From positions 11,961,338-12,025,337 of the forward strand of contig NC_088302.1 of assembly GCF_032854445.1 (NCBI RefSeq): a DNA stretch of 64,000 nucleotides, written 5' to 3'. This stretch comes from Liolophura sinensis (lineage: Eukaryota > Mollusca > Polyplacophora > Chitonida > Chitonidae). Both the position numbers and the translations under genes were made by a program. How positions within the stretch are numbered: position 1 is the stretch's first letter; every line of letters begins with the position of its first letter. A model generated the notes under the pieces. It was not told the DNA's origin. It did no database searches and worked only from the letters and a program-made list of their open reading frames with translations. Of this stretch, positions 11,998 through 24,123 are shown in pieces.

Positions 11998-12427
11998 CAT
12001 AAGCTTGGTTTCAACACCAAGAACTCATTGCCTCGGCTGAGGTCATAATTATCCAGTATCAAGTGGCCTGCTGGGGAATGGGCGTTGTATTTTGTTTTAC
12101 AATACCTGCACCTACATGCGGTAAGAACAAATTCGACGCAGTAACACAGCTACACTAGTGTTTTTGGTCACACAATTTCCTGACATCCAACTCTAAAACC
12201 ATACTGCTTTGAGATTATATACTGCAAGAGGTAAACAAAAAATCATTTATGTAGGTTATGTTATACTGAAATGTGAGAACAATGTAAAATATGGCAGTTT
12301 ACGTAACTGCTATCGCCCTTCGTCAAAACATATTCAACTCCGTAAAATATCCAGCATGCCACTTGTTTCTAAATAATTATGAAGTCACCCAAGGCAATGA
12401 TTTCTTGGTGTTGAATCAAAGCTTATG
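11998..12427. mobile_element. Foldback or MITE element with ~77-bp inverted arms
   Basis: The left arm (11998-12074) reads CATAAGCTT then TCAACACCAAGAA then TCATTGCC then TCATAATTAT then CAAGTGGC. The right arm (12350-12427) carries the same blocks in reverse complement and order. The spacer of about 275 bp is non-coding. A target duplication was not found. This matches a non-autonomous DNA transposon with long terminal inverted repeats. Confidence 0.7.
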
Positions 12428-12571
12428 TCACTGCTCTAGTTTTACTCGCTTTGTTGTTATACTTTGAATTAAACCCACATGAATAAATATACGTGTTACT
12501 TGTTGGAGTTATTTCCCTTTTATCTGTACACTAGAAAATTTGAATGGTTGTTTTAGTGGACGATCTTCATA

Positions 12572-12612
12572 AGATTTGAGCACGACGTTAAACCCCAAGC
12601 ACTCACTCACAC
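12572..12612 (+). mobile_element. SINE 3' tail fragment (ACTCACTCAC type)
   Basis: It contains TTGAGCACGACGTTAAACC followed by CCAAGCACTCACTCAC, the same 3' terminus as the element at 26466-26526. Only the tail is left. Confidence 0.55.
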
Positions 12613-12971
12613 TTAAAATTTGCGAGATAATGTCAGTAATTTTTTTGAATGTGTGTCTGTTATTTAATGTAATATGATGGAGAAATTTTGTTGTTTATTT
12701 ACGCAAACAGTTGTCTAGATCTAATTGACTATTCTTTTGATTTAACTACTTATTATATAGTACAGGTGCGTGTGATGTGCATTTGATTTAATTCCGTGTC
12801 ACTGTTTTGATATACTGTATTTCTGCATTTCACAGAACTGATACCCAGCTGCCGAACTGATTAACAAACACTCTGTCACGTCGTGCACGCTGCATAAACT
12901 GTTCCTGAAATATTCTCTCCTATTGGGCATTCTATATCAGTCAGGATTACCCGTCTCAACCAATACTATTT

Positions 12972-13010
12972 GGTGGGGGGGGGGAGGAGGAGGGGGTGCA
13001 TGGGATGGGG
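12972..13010 (+). other. G-rich tract with quadruplex potential
   Basis: A run of eleven Gs is followed by GGAGGAGG, GGGGG, GGG and GGGG within about 40 bases, enough G-runs for an intramolecular G-quadruplex. No gene is attached to it. Confidence 0.5.
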
Positions 13011-13082
13011 ATGTAGAGTAATTCAAAACATCTTTATCTTCGAACAACTAGCCTTCAGTAACAGTAACAGTTAAATTAACAT

Positions 13083-13268
13083 AAAGTCTGTTGTTTGAGT
13101 GATGCTAGAACGTATTCTGCAGCAGACTGTTCTGTTAAATATAAGATGCATATTCTATTAATTCAACATAACGATTCCATTAAGCTAACGGAACATTTTA
13201 TTGAATACAACACAGAATTACGTTATAATAATATAATAAATTCTAGCGTCACTCGGACAACAGACTTT
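13083..13268. mobile_element. Small MITE, 186 bp, ~35-bp terminal inverted repeats
   Basis: The left end AAAGTCTGTTGT, then GAGTGA, then GCTAGAA is mirrored at the right end (TTCTAGCGTCACTC, then ACAACAGACTTT). The inverted match is about 30 of 35 positions. The interior is AT-rich and non-coding. The target duplication is uncertain. Confidence 0.65.
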
Positions 13269-14206
13269 CTGTTAGAATTTAAAGATTAAATTTTTGGGTG
13301 TAATGTAAACTATTAAAGCGATCTTGCTAAAAATATTGTCCAACAAATACACAATACTTTGATAACTTTGTTTGTATGCCTGTCACACTATAAATATGCC
13401 CTTAGTTTGTGCATTATTGTTATATATGTTCATTTAACTGTACTTTTAGATGGGAAACATCTATAGAACTCAGAACTAGTGTCAATATTTTAATATTACC
13501 TTTTTCTTTAAATCGGCCAGATATCTCAACGAAAAACAAAACGTGTATTTTGTACACAGTCTCAATTCCAAGGCCTTGTTTCATGACTTCACAAACTGGT
13601 TCTTATATATACAATTATCTAGGTAACTGACATTTGTCTGATAATTCGAAAACTACTTAAATGTCAAAAATACAGGCAGCAGAAAACTGTAAGTATACGC
13701 TAACCTCCAAACGTACAAATTCTTACTACTTATTTCAAACATATTTTTTTTAACTCATGCCTTTTTCTCATACTCCACTCCCCGTTTTTTTTTTTACTAA
13801 TATTCATGTCCAGAAAGCCGGTACCAATAACAGCAGTCTTTAAGCCTAAAGTAAGAAACAGGATGCTTTCACAAGACAGGATAAACTCAATAAGAATCTT
13901 ACACAGTTTACGTCACCATCACGTGACCTCGGTATTCGGGGAAAACGGATTCCTTAATTCAGGCGCTTAATTGTTTCAATTACCGGTGTCTGACGACACA
14001 TATACCATTAATACGCGCCTATAGGTGAAATACCATGATCCGGTATACTGCCCGGAATCTCATCACTTTACATGGGTTAAGTTTCGTCCATACATCCTTC
14101 CCTGATTCATCACGCCTTCTGTTGTCAGCTCGGAAGTATATACATATATATAGGTCTGTACATAGTGTGTATATATATACATGTATATATACAGCAAACA
14201 AATCTG

Positions 14207-14213
14207 TATAAAT
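14207..14213 (+). promoter_or_regulatory. Candidate TATA box of copy C
   Basis: TATAAAT lies about 120 bp before the ATG at 14328. This predicts a start near 14238 and a 5' UTR of about 90 nt. It sits just after a TA-rich stretch, which raises the chance of a false match. Confidence 0.35.
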
Positions 14214-14327
14214 CGAGAATCGGATAAGACTGTTTAATTTGTAAATGCAGTGGACACAGACCGAACGGAGTTACAGCGTTAAATATCTGCGATTGGATTC
14301 AAGAAATATTTGGCTAAGTCTATAGAG

Positions 14328-15593
14328 ATGGTGAGTATTTGTATTAATCTATCTGTTTATATCTCACATGCTTTACCCCATGCCGACGCCCCGGTTTCCT
14401 CCACACATAAATTCGCCGTCATCAAAAGACTGAAAATTTTTTGAGTCATCTTAACTGAAGACGTTAACAAATAAATAAATGAATACAAATTTCCTGAAAC
14501 TTAATGTGTAAAGTGTTTTCTGTAGTTGACAGTTTCATGCTAATTGCGGTACTATTTCAGTTACAACCCTAGGGCAACTATACCGGCAGCGTCTAATCAG
14601 CTTATAGAATGATTTTTTCAACAGGCCTGGGGTCAATATCGTACGCAAGTAATATAAGTTGTTTTTATCAATTTTGTCAAAGAAATAACTTAAAACGAAT
14701 GACTGGGGTGTAACGGGAGGGTGTTGGTGGATGTGAATATGTATTTTAATAAAAAGATAGTGTGTACGATTGGTACAAAGTATTGTGGAAAAATATAGAT
14801 CCACACAGTTTTGTGTACCAGCACAATTTGTGTATTTTGTGTAACACATCCACAACTACATGTGTACATCAGTAGAACACAAGTTGTGTACCACTGATTT
14901 TCAATAGTCGAGAGAGTAAGGTGCTTGGGGCCCTGAACACCCAGCTTATAGATATATTTGGATCCCGGATGCTGAAATAAAAGTCACATTATTTGTTTCT
15001 TCAAGTTTCAAGTTTCAGGATGTACTGTCTCCGTGTGCTCTTCAAGCGCCAGTGGATACATTATATAGCAATAGGTATATGTGATTTGTCGGCCTGAGCC
15101 CGGTTCCCTCCCACCGTGATACTTCCACTGCCGTATAAGTGAAATATTCTTGAGCACGGCGTGAAAGACTAATCAAATAAATACATATACAATTTATTAT
15201 AGAAGTCTATATAACGTTAAAAAATCGTTGTTTTTACATTCTACGGTTGCATCCAAACTATATATACGCTTTAACCGCTACTGTATATCAATACGTACTA
15301 CTCTAATTGCTATGACAACTAATTGCTATGGAGTTGGCCAAAAAAAAAAAACCCCAAAAATGTAATTAATCAAAATGTACCACACGTGTAAGACTTTGGC
15401 TTGTCACACATATTATGGATTTTAAACAACTTTCAAGAAAATTTCACTTCAGTTGTGTGGGGTAGTATTAGAATAGCAATAACTTTAACCTGGAACTCAT
15501 ATATCTGTTATATTTGTCCTATCCTTAATAGACATGTACTGTCCTGAATATGTATGCATTGTAAAATGCCATTCAAAATACGATTTGCCAAGC

Positions 15594-15658
<65 letters not shown>

Positions 15659-18600
15659 ACAAATTGTGTAATTCATGTCACACGACCACAACGAGTTGTG
15701 TATGTATGTGTGTACCACTGATACACCTGTCTGTGTGGATATGCCAATTTGTACAGAATCCTATTTACAGAGTAGCCGCGTTGTCTGGTCATAAATGTAC
15801 ATATAGGTGTCAGCAGAGAGAGGTGGGATCAGGTATCCGGGAAGTCAGTATCCTGGAGGGACCAGTCACGCTGAGTCAAAGGCTGTGTTTCGTGGTGTAT
15901 GGGGCCTAAGTAGAGTCCGTCATGGTAGCTCTACAAAACACGGCTTCATGTCATCGCCGATTAACAGGCCTATAGGAAAATCCCGAAACAGACCATATTT
16001 AACTCGAACTATCCACAAAGATTTATAACGTATATGTATTCGAGCCTTTGGTTAGATTCGTCACCTTTCGTGTGCTTTTTTACTACGACATGTATTTATG
16101 TGATGCACATACACCCCTGTACATCCTCGTAAGCCTACACCTAATACACCTCTCTATAGGCTTCAAGATACACCTGTCTATATTCAAGTCCCTCTGTAAC
16201 ACTGAGGTCTCACCTGACTGAGCCTTACACTAACTTCACACTGCTTACTTACTTACATGTACTTTACATGTATACGCTCCCAAATACAGCTGTGTACGCT
16301 GAGTAGAACAAGAAGCCTGCATGACTATAATGCAGCGAACGAGCGCTTTTATTTACTTACCGTTACTTTACTTTGTTTTGTTGCCAGAGACATGTTATTC
16401 TGTTGCTGCTCTAGCAACAACCTGAAAATTTCTCTGTGCGTGGAAAACATATACAGACAAAATTTACTGACTCCCCCAAACAAAATTGAAATATTTTACA
16501 TAGCTTTTCCCCTGATTCCTGTAAAGCAAAATGAACAATTCTTAGACGTTTGTGACTTGTCACTCTTAACAACCATCGGTTGAAAATTCAATTGGAGGGA
16601 CAAATGGTTTTCGGTTATTGCTCTATGCTAGCAAGAAATAGATTATGTTTTTATCCACACATAAAAAAAACTTTAGTGACATTTCGACATTAGGCATTAC
16701 GGAAAGTCTGTCTGCCCACTATTAAATTCCAAACCGATTTAAAACATCAAGATCACAAAGTGTGATATATCAAAAATTACAATGAAAATCAAAAGCAGTA
16801 TTGACAACCTCTTACTTTAAAACGTACATTAAGCAATCTGATCACGGAAATATTTTTAAAAAGTCTGAAGTAAAAAATAACAAAAAAGCGAAAGCGGATA
16901 CTGATTGTCTTGAAGTCGGAAGCTTCGAGTGTTTTTTTGGCGACGTGTATAATTCCATTTTGTGCCATACGTACTGTTGTTGATTGATTGATTGATTGTT
17001 GAACCATATTCAGGAATGTCTGACTTATACAATGACGGGTAGTCTTAGGGTGGATGGAAATGTACAGCATATAAACCACAGACCTTTGGCAAGTTACTGA
17101 CGAACTTTCACATGGATTAAGTCAGTCACTGACATTGTTTATCAATATACACTAACATCATTTTCATATTTTTATCTACAGGACACACGCAAACATTCTC
17201 TGGGACTGGGAAATTTGCGCAAGATATGCGTATCTTACTTTCAAGACGTCCTTATTGGCCTGTACAATGTTAGAGTGAAAGTGGATTGCAAAACGAAGCC
17301 GTTCAAATCCGATCGAGAGCTGCCGGCTGTCAGCAGCGTGAAGGTATCTGAAACAACGACTCAGGTCATCGAAAGACTCAAGCTCACCTTTCCAGTGGTG
17401 AGTCCGCACTTCAAGAACTTGTTGAGCATTTGCAATGAGCTCACCAAAGCTGACAAACCGTCTGAGCTGTTGTACGCCTTGAGACAAACAACTAAAGAAG
17501 CTCGCAGTGTCCTCAATGAGCTGGAAGTGGAAGATGAGCTCTTCATTGGAACTGTCCCACTGGACATTCAGAAACCATATATCAGACTGAAAGCACAGGA
17601 CAACAACAATAGAGTGATATTTGAATGGGACCCGGAAGCATTAGTTGAGGATTTCATGTCCTCGGTTTCCGCATTGGCGCAAAAGCTCCGAGAAGACAAG
17701 CGCAGCCCAAGCACCGAGGAGTATCTGGCATTCCAGCTTGCATACTTTAATCTCGGTCGGGGTAAATTCATGAACCACGAGGGGTTCCACGGCCTGGGCA
17801 CCCCGGGATTCCGACCTCACACCCAGACCTACATGTCCCTCACAGATCCCGGAGACGGCCATGTTCTGGGCACCACCAGGTTCGAGGAATGGATGAAAGG
17901 CGCCATCGTCCACGTGGAACATCTGGAGAGACCCAACCACCTGCCCAGAGAGAACATCGAGTCTTACAGAATTCCCTCCCTTTACGACTTCACCAAGGTC
18001 AGGCTACACGTCGGTTCCACCGCCCCAACCACCTATTTCGTCGGCCGCAGGGTCAAAGATTCCGGATCCTTCGATGAAGACTTCCTGAAACTAGTCAACA
18101 TTACGGCTGCATCAGCGTCTGCTGCTTTTTTCCAAGGAGCTGCGGAGTGTAAAGTCGCCATGGAAGGATTGTCCACGTCACAGGCCGTAAGATACATGCA
18201 GGCCCTTCGGGGACAGGTCCAGAGATCCCGGAAACAGTTCTTGTCTGCAGCATGGAACCTCAACCAAACAGTCCTTGACGATTACAAACAGGAAGCGCCC
18301 ATCAACTTGGAGGAGAGAATGAATATAGCAACGAGAGCTATCGAGATCACGTCGATTGGAGGTTTTGACAAAGTGACCTGGGACGGCGCCAGCGACACCT
18401 ATCCCTCCAAGTGTATCATGTACCAGCTGAGCTTTGAGGAAGCCTTGACTCTGGTTCACGAGGCTCACCTCCGAGGGCTGGTCACCTATTTCTCAGCAGG
18501 TTTCAAGTTTGACGAAATCAAACACGCCGTGTACGCCGGTGTTGACGGCATTGGAATTGGTGGCGCTCAGGTTCTGCGCTTCATGGACAGCGAGACGGGC

Positions 18601-19125
18601 ATGCACGGACCGTACACGGAAGAGAACATCCCACGGATCTTGGCCAACCGAGACGAAGCGGCCAAGTCTATTCGTGGACGTGGTGTTCACTTGTTGGCTC
18701 GTTTGGATACCATGTTCTTTGAAGGTTCCATCACCTCAGATCAGAACATCCTCAGGTATGAACTTTTCACTGCTCTTCTCACCAGAAACGAGCGGAGGAT
18801 AGAAGAGCTGATTCAGCAACTTGTAGACATCGTCAACCTCCCTGAAGAAGGAAACCTTCCTTGGTTGAACTGTGCCAAGAGAATTCTGAACTCCCCGGCA
18901 CCTTTGCTGCGCGAGCGCTGCGAAAGCCCTGAGATTTGGAAAAGTTTCTTGGAGAATTTAGAATTTCTGGTCTTTGACGAAGACGACGAAGACGGCGTTG
19001 CGGAGGAATATGAGAATGAGCCTTGGCTCGGTTTTCGGAAGGTTTACAGGGAATGGCAGACAAATAACCATAAGGTTGTGACACGGCAGGCCTCGTTTAC
19101 TGTTCCCTACAAGGCCTATAGCTGA
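14328..19125 (+). CDS. Array copy C: unrecognised 648-residue protein, two coding exons
   Basis: Exon 1 ends with ATG (14328-14330) followed by the donor GTGAGT. Exon 2 (17182-19125) starts after the acceptor CTACAG with GACACACGC and runs 647 codons to TGA. Length, intron phase and intron position equal copy B, but the intron is 2.85 kb instead of 0.49 kb. Residues 1-191 match B at roughly half of positions, sharing NLRK, SYFQDVL, LYNV, TKPF and SDRELP. From GRGKFMNHEGF (17755) to 18906 it is almost identical to B at DNA level. After that it diverges again (LLRERCESPEIWKSF against LLKERAEKVEAWELF) but keeps EEYENEPW and the C-terminal NNHK, VTRQ and SFTVP blocks. It appears intact. Function as for copy B: unknown, TIM-barrel-like by inference. 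Confidence 0.9.
15091..15186 (+). mobile_element. Truncated SINE (3' half)
   Basis: CCCGGTTCCCTCCCACC is followed by GTATAAGTGAAATATTC, TTGAGCACGGCGTGAAA and an AAATAAAT tail. It is the 3' body of the same family as 4315-4528. Confidence 0.8.
15595..15654. repeat. (TA)n microsatellite
   Basis: An almost pure TA run of 60 bases inside intron 1 of copy C. Confidence 0.95.
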
Positions 19126-19593
19126 AAGAATAAGTATTACCCGTGAATGTAACGACAGAAAACTTACAGAAAATTAAACTGTGTACGCGCATTAAGTTTC
19201 AAATGATATAAAGGTTCATTGTTTGTGTCTTACACAGGCATGGGGCTGTCGGAATGATACAACTAAACCTGCATAATGTGCGGTTTCGATTATAACTTAA
19301 ATATAAAAATATCGCATCCAAAAACCATCAGGTGGGCAAAAGTCCAACATTCGTATACCAGTTGTAAGCGTATTTTTGAGTTTTACCATGACAACAGAAT
19401 ACTTTTTTCTTGGTGTACAAGAAAAATATCGGGCGTTAAGACAAAATCAATCATGCGTTCATTTCTGGTGTTTCGGCAAACACGTCGTTTTGTTTTACGA
19501 GGATCTTTGTCATAAAATGCGGATTTCCATCGTCTACGCCAAAATATTTAACACTCTTCAGAGAATTCTGTAAAATGAAGTATTCATGCAGAA

Positions 19594-19599
19594 ATAAAA
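19594..19599 (+). terminator. Candidate polyadenylation signal of copy C
   Basis: AATAAA lies about 470 nt after the stop codon. Unlike the A and B signals it has no conserved context to support it, since the C flank is unrelated to the A/B flank. Confidence 0.3.
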
Positions 19600-20649
19600 T
19601 CTATATCAAAAACTGGCAATGGCCTTATATGCCTTTTGAAGCATGTTTTATATTTCCGAATCAAACCCTGAAAGGAGTGTCGTTTTCAATTGTTGGTAGA
19701 ACGCGTGCATTTGTAACCACATGGAATCCAAAAAAAATCATTCACCTCTTTCGCACTTAAGGTGCAGAACAGTCTAATAATCTTTTTGTACACTTAAATG
19801 CGACCATCACCCCTCATTTCGTCCCATAATTCTACGCACGCACAACATCGTTGGACGTTAGTGTTTGGAATAGAAATAAAAATGGGAAGGGATGACCGTT
19901 GTGCTGAAGGTCCATTATTCCCTGTAGATACGAAAGTCAAGAGAAGGTCTAACAAATACAGGAAGAAGTAGCGTAACATTTCTTACGCATGCTTTTTCAT
20001 TGGATTCTATGTAATCACATGACAGTAAGATTTTCCGGAAAAAAAAACAATAAAAAAAAAACAGGTTGATTCGAAGCAGTAACTTATATGATATAAATAA
20101 GGCCAGCAAGAAGGTAAGAAATACTGAAATATGTCAAACTCGATAAACCTTTTTCTAACAATACAGCCGTTGAAAATTTCGAATTGGGAAGTTGGGAAAG
20201 ACAATTGGGAAGACAAAATGCGCCAAATGCCTTGCCCAAGGTATGAATATAGGAACCATGGCGGACGTTAGACTTTTCGATTTCAAAAGTTTCAGCAAGT
20301 GTATTATTGTTAAAAGGTTTGCCGGTGCGGACATCTGTAAACCCCGATGACTGTACAACGAGCATGAGTTATATAAGTACCATAAGTGAAATTTTCTCGC
20401 TGTAATACATGGGAACATGTGTCTTGCTGAATGTAGTAAGCATCAGTACAGTCCGACTCGATCGGCTAACGGCGAAAAGCAGACAGAGGCCGCACGTCGT
20501 CAGACACATCTGACAGCGAGAATTGGTAGTTATATGACAATTCGGACAACAAGGAGCTTCCCTTAGCCAATTCCTTCTCCTGTTACTCGTACTCCGATTT
20601 CTAAAATGCCCTGATTGGCTCATTTATTATAGGCTAAGTGTTGTTCCTT

Positions 20650-20850
20650 CCAAAGGTCAATGAGGCTACGGGTTCAAATCCAACTCCTGCTGGCAAAACT
20701 GCAGGATTAAGTCAGCAGGTTTGTCAAGTATGTGACAATGGGTCATAGCTCACTCCGAAGACTCCGCTTTCCTCTGCTCAGAAACATGATCGTCGCTGTA
20801 TGTTCATTGAAAAATGGAATAAACACTAATCAAAGATATAAATAAATGCA
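20650..20850 (+). mobile_element. Old tRNA-derived SINE
   Basis: It has a B-box-like GGGTTCAAATCC at about 20670, then GACTCCGCTTTCCTCTGCTC, GTCGCTGTATG, GAAAAATGGAATAAACAC and an AAATAAATGC end. The order of blocks follows the other SINEs here, but the sequence is diverged and seems to be an older subfamily. Confidence 0.5.
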
Positions 20851-21644
20851 ACTTTTAAATTCAACTCAAGACCAAAACACCATTTTAACAATTTTGACCA
20901 ATAAGTATTAAAAGCAAGCATTTATTGTTGGTACAAAAATATCGTCATCAGATTGTCATGATCATCACCTCAGTGAGCTCTAGAGACAAGACTTGACATA
21001 TAATCATCACAATTTTGTAACATCAAAGCATGCTGATTTCTCGCAACAAACTATAGAAGTCAGGAGTGAATCGCATGCTTTCTTCACTAGGAGCAAACAT
21101 AACTGATAAGGTCAGTCATGGAGAATATGAGTAATGGCCTGTAATTTATCAGAAAGGCAAATCGCCACAAGAGCAAAATAAAAGAGCAAATTTTAGATTT
21201 TGTTAACAAGTCAGACAGGCAACATTTCTTACAATACCAGCACCCATTGCAGTGTTTATTTATTTTATATGATTAATGGCAAAATACATGAGGCATGTGC
21301 AGAACCTTCAAAATCTCCAGAGGCGTGCTAATTTTGAGGTGGAGGAAAGTCTTTTGGGTCCATACTTTGACAAGTGGTCAGAAGACTTTTATTTGTTTAT
21401 TGAAAACATCCTAAATATTAACCTGAATAAATGCACAGAAAATAAAAATTTAATAATAGCAGAATTTTGGATCAACACTGTTTTATACATCAACTCAACT
21501 AGGTTCCCCAGGGTAGCAGGTTTCATAAACGTCAACCTATGTTAACATAAGTTTCCAGTGGTGGTTTGGCACATGCTGTGCATCAATATTCCTCTATCAT
21601 AATTTGAAGTATCTATACTTTTGGCAATTTATGCACATTCTTGA

Positions 21645-21800
21645 TTTGTGTTTTTAGACAAAACAACACTGGTTGGATTGGTCATTGTCAGGGCTTCACA
21701 AACTGTATAATTTCGTTAGTCGACACACAATAATGCCTCCAGCATATGCTTGAATAAACACCCTGCAAACAGGCGAAAAGATTGAAGAATACTACTGTAT
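21645..21800. repeat. Dispersed repeat, copy 1
   Basis: It shares ACACTGGTTGGATTGG, CAGGGCTTCACA, GTATAATTT and GCTTGAATAAACACC with 31545-31640, and the GCTTGAATAAA, CTTGCAAAC, GCGAAAAG and TGAAGAAT blocks with 38243-38312. The element type is unknown. Confidence 0.5.
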
Positions 21801-22555
21801 ATATGTATATCTGAATCTGGCCTCTTATGATACAGAATGCAGATGTTATGTTCCCATTGTCTTCCAGATTTAAATTACAAAATAACAAAAAGTTCAAAGC
21901 AGTGTCTGTGTAGACAATTGTGAGAGATTGGAACACTAACACAACTCAAACAATGAAACTAAAATTCAAACTAAGCATTCAATTTGCAGAACCTGTTAAT
22001 TACTGATTTGGCAAAATGCAACAAAGATTAAATACACTATGGTGGTGTGAAAAAGATGTTAAATAACATCCTTACATACATAAGTGCATTTGTACCTAAG
22101 GTGTAGTGTTTATGCATAGATTACGGACACTTACTGGCAACCTACAGTTTGTTTTCGGCCAAGTTGTGACACATACACACATACAAAAGCATAAACTTGG
22201 ATTTCAATCTCTTAGGCGAATCACAAGATTTCTTTTTTCCTGTCACCCACCCACATGTCATTTTATCATGTGCATAAGAACTCATTATTTCAATATTTGA
22301 CATTACCAGAAAATAATGATAACGAAAAATGTAAATTATTCTGCCGTCTGCACCAATGTTCCATAATGATTTGATGGGAAACAAGGAATCAAGTGTTATC
22401 GGCCTCATAACTAACAACCATACACACATGGACAATACATTATATAAAATTTGGAAGACATATTGCATTTTAGAGAGCAAGAGAGAGTGGCAAAATATAA
22501 CTATTAACACTGAGCATAACACAACATTTTGAGACAGAACAAATTGTTGAACAAA

Positions 22556-22630
22556 TTTATTTATTTAAGTTTTACGCTGCACTCAAGAATATTTCACTTA
22601 TATGACGGCGGCTAGCATTATGGTGGGAGA
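22556..22630 (-). mobile_element. SINE 3' end fragment
   Basis: On the minus strand it reads CTCCCACCATAATGCTAGCC, then AAGTGAAATATTCTTGAG, then GCGTAAAAC and a TAAATAAATAAA tail. It is strongly 5' truncated. Confidence 0.8.
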
Positions 22631-24123
22631 AAGAAATAATTTGTACACATATTTTTTTAACATGAAAACATACACAAATAAAGCTATTCAGATTGCATTT
22701 TTTAGGAGTTCTTAAGTACTCTTGGAGACCATGTATAACATTGCTGAATGCTGAAAGACCAGACAAAATCACATATAAAAAAATAAATAAAAAAATAGAG
22801 AAATATTTGGTGATTACAGAAGCATCCCTGTTTCCTGCTTTCCTGGAGTGTTGATAATAACTCTGACAACCTTTCTCAGCAGACATTACATTTTGATATA
22901 CTATTCATAATTTAACTGAAACTTAATAAAAAAAATCATGGAAAGAAAATTCATGAACAGAAATATCAAACATCTTTCAGAAACTAAAAATCATGACAGG
23001 ATTACTTTTACAGACATGCAAACTTTTTACAGACAACTTGAAAAATATTTACACAACTTTGAAAAAAAAGGCAAACTTGTGAAACAATTTTTAAACATAA
23101 TTATTCCCGTAAGCACAGAACTATTATGGGGCGGAAGGGTGAGGGTGTGGTGCACACAGAGGGAGGAGAGGGTGGTCATTGATTGGTGTAAGTACAAAAC
23201 AATAAATCTGGATCCAAAATCGTATAATGGACTTAAACATTCTCTGTACATAGAAATGCAGAGTCCCGACCAAAGTATGTAAGTGGTGATGCTTCCGAGT
23301 GAGGAGAATATCCATATAACCCACCACAAGAACTCCTTATATGGAATACAAGTTGCTCAAGTAAAACATCATAGGGTCTATAAACCCACGTCAGGATGGC
23401 ATTATATGTGGTAAGAATACTGCACAGTTTTGTAACATGGGGCCAGGTTTATTGTGGCATACATTTGTCACAATGCAATTGCAATTCATTGCGATGCACG
23501 GAATGCTCAGCAATATTAGCTGCCAGAATGGTTGCAGGTAAGTCGATCAATTCCAATACCATTGTAGATGTGACCATGAGTAAGAGTACTTTCAGCCACC
23601 ACCATTTGACAAATGCCATTGTAAGATCGTGTGACAATCAATGCTGATTAAGCTGACATGGTGGATGAAAATCCCAGATTACCAGCATACATAATTTATG
23701 AGCAGCCCCTATGTACGAGACACAAAGATGTGGAATGTTCTATTTAACCCACCCTCAGAATGCTCAACAGCAGCCACTCAATGATGCTTAATTTACCTTA
23801 CAACTGCTTACACATTCAAACTCATGACCTCACCAATTTTTAATTGTTGTTTTATGGGCAGAATAAAACCTTTTTCAATGTTGTGAGAAGGTATAAAAAT
23901 AAAAACTTGAAATCATCCAATTTGTGGAAAATCTGGACTATCGATTTTCCCTGTCAAAGAAATATTTACATGATAGGAAAGCCTAAAATAACAGGAAATT
24001 CATCAATACTTGGAGATCGGACAAAATAAATAGGTGGATTTTCAGTTTCAATTCTTTCCATTATTTATATTTTCTAGAGTCGGCTCGCCCTTAAAACACA
24101 AAATAAAACTTGTGTCACCTTAC

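Larger units (their letters stand above)
9640..14206. other. Intergenic DNA between copies B and C
   Basis: It holds the B-side duplicated flank, three MITE or foldback elements, a SINE tail, a G-rich tract and a degenerate tandem repeat, all listed separately. No protein-coding exon could be supported. Confidence 0.5.
14331..17181 (+). other. Intron 1 of copy C
   Basis: It is bounded by GTGAGT and CTACAG. It contains a SINE fragment in gene orientation, a (TA)n tract, and two related GTGT/ACAC-rich stretches (about 14780-14900 and 15655-15725) that both end in TGTGTACCACTGAT. Short reading frames in it, such as 16257-16583, have no recognisable content. Confidence 0.75.
19600..24123. other. 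Intergenic DNA between copy C and the GT32 gene
   Basis: AT-rich sequence with an old SINE (20650-20850), a dispersed repeat (21645-21800) and a SINE end (22556-22630). Part of the stretch just below 24124 is probably the 3' UTR of the minus-strand glycosyltransferase. Short open frames here show no family signature. Confidence 0.5.

Noticed and set aside
20258-20330. Short plus-strand frame starting ATGGCGGACG with a good start context
   Set aside because: It ends after about 30 codons, and I could not follow it into further exons.
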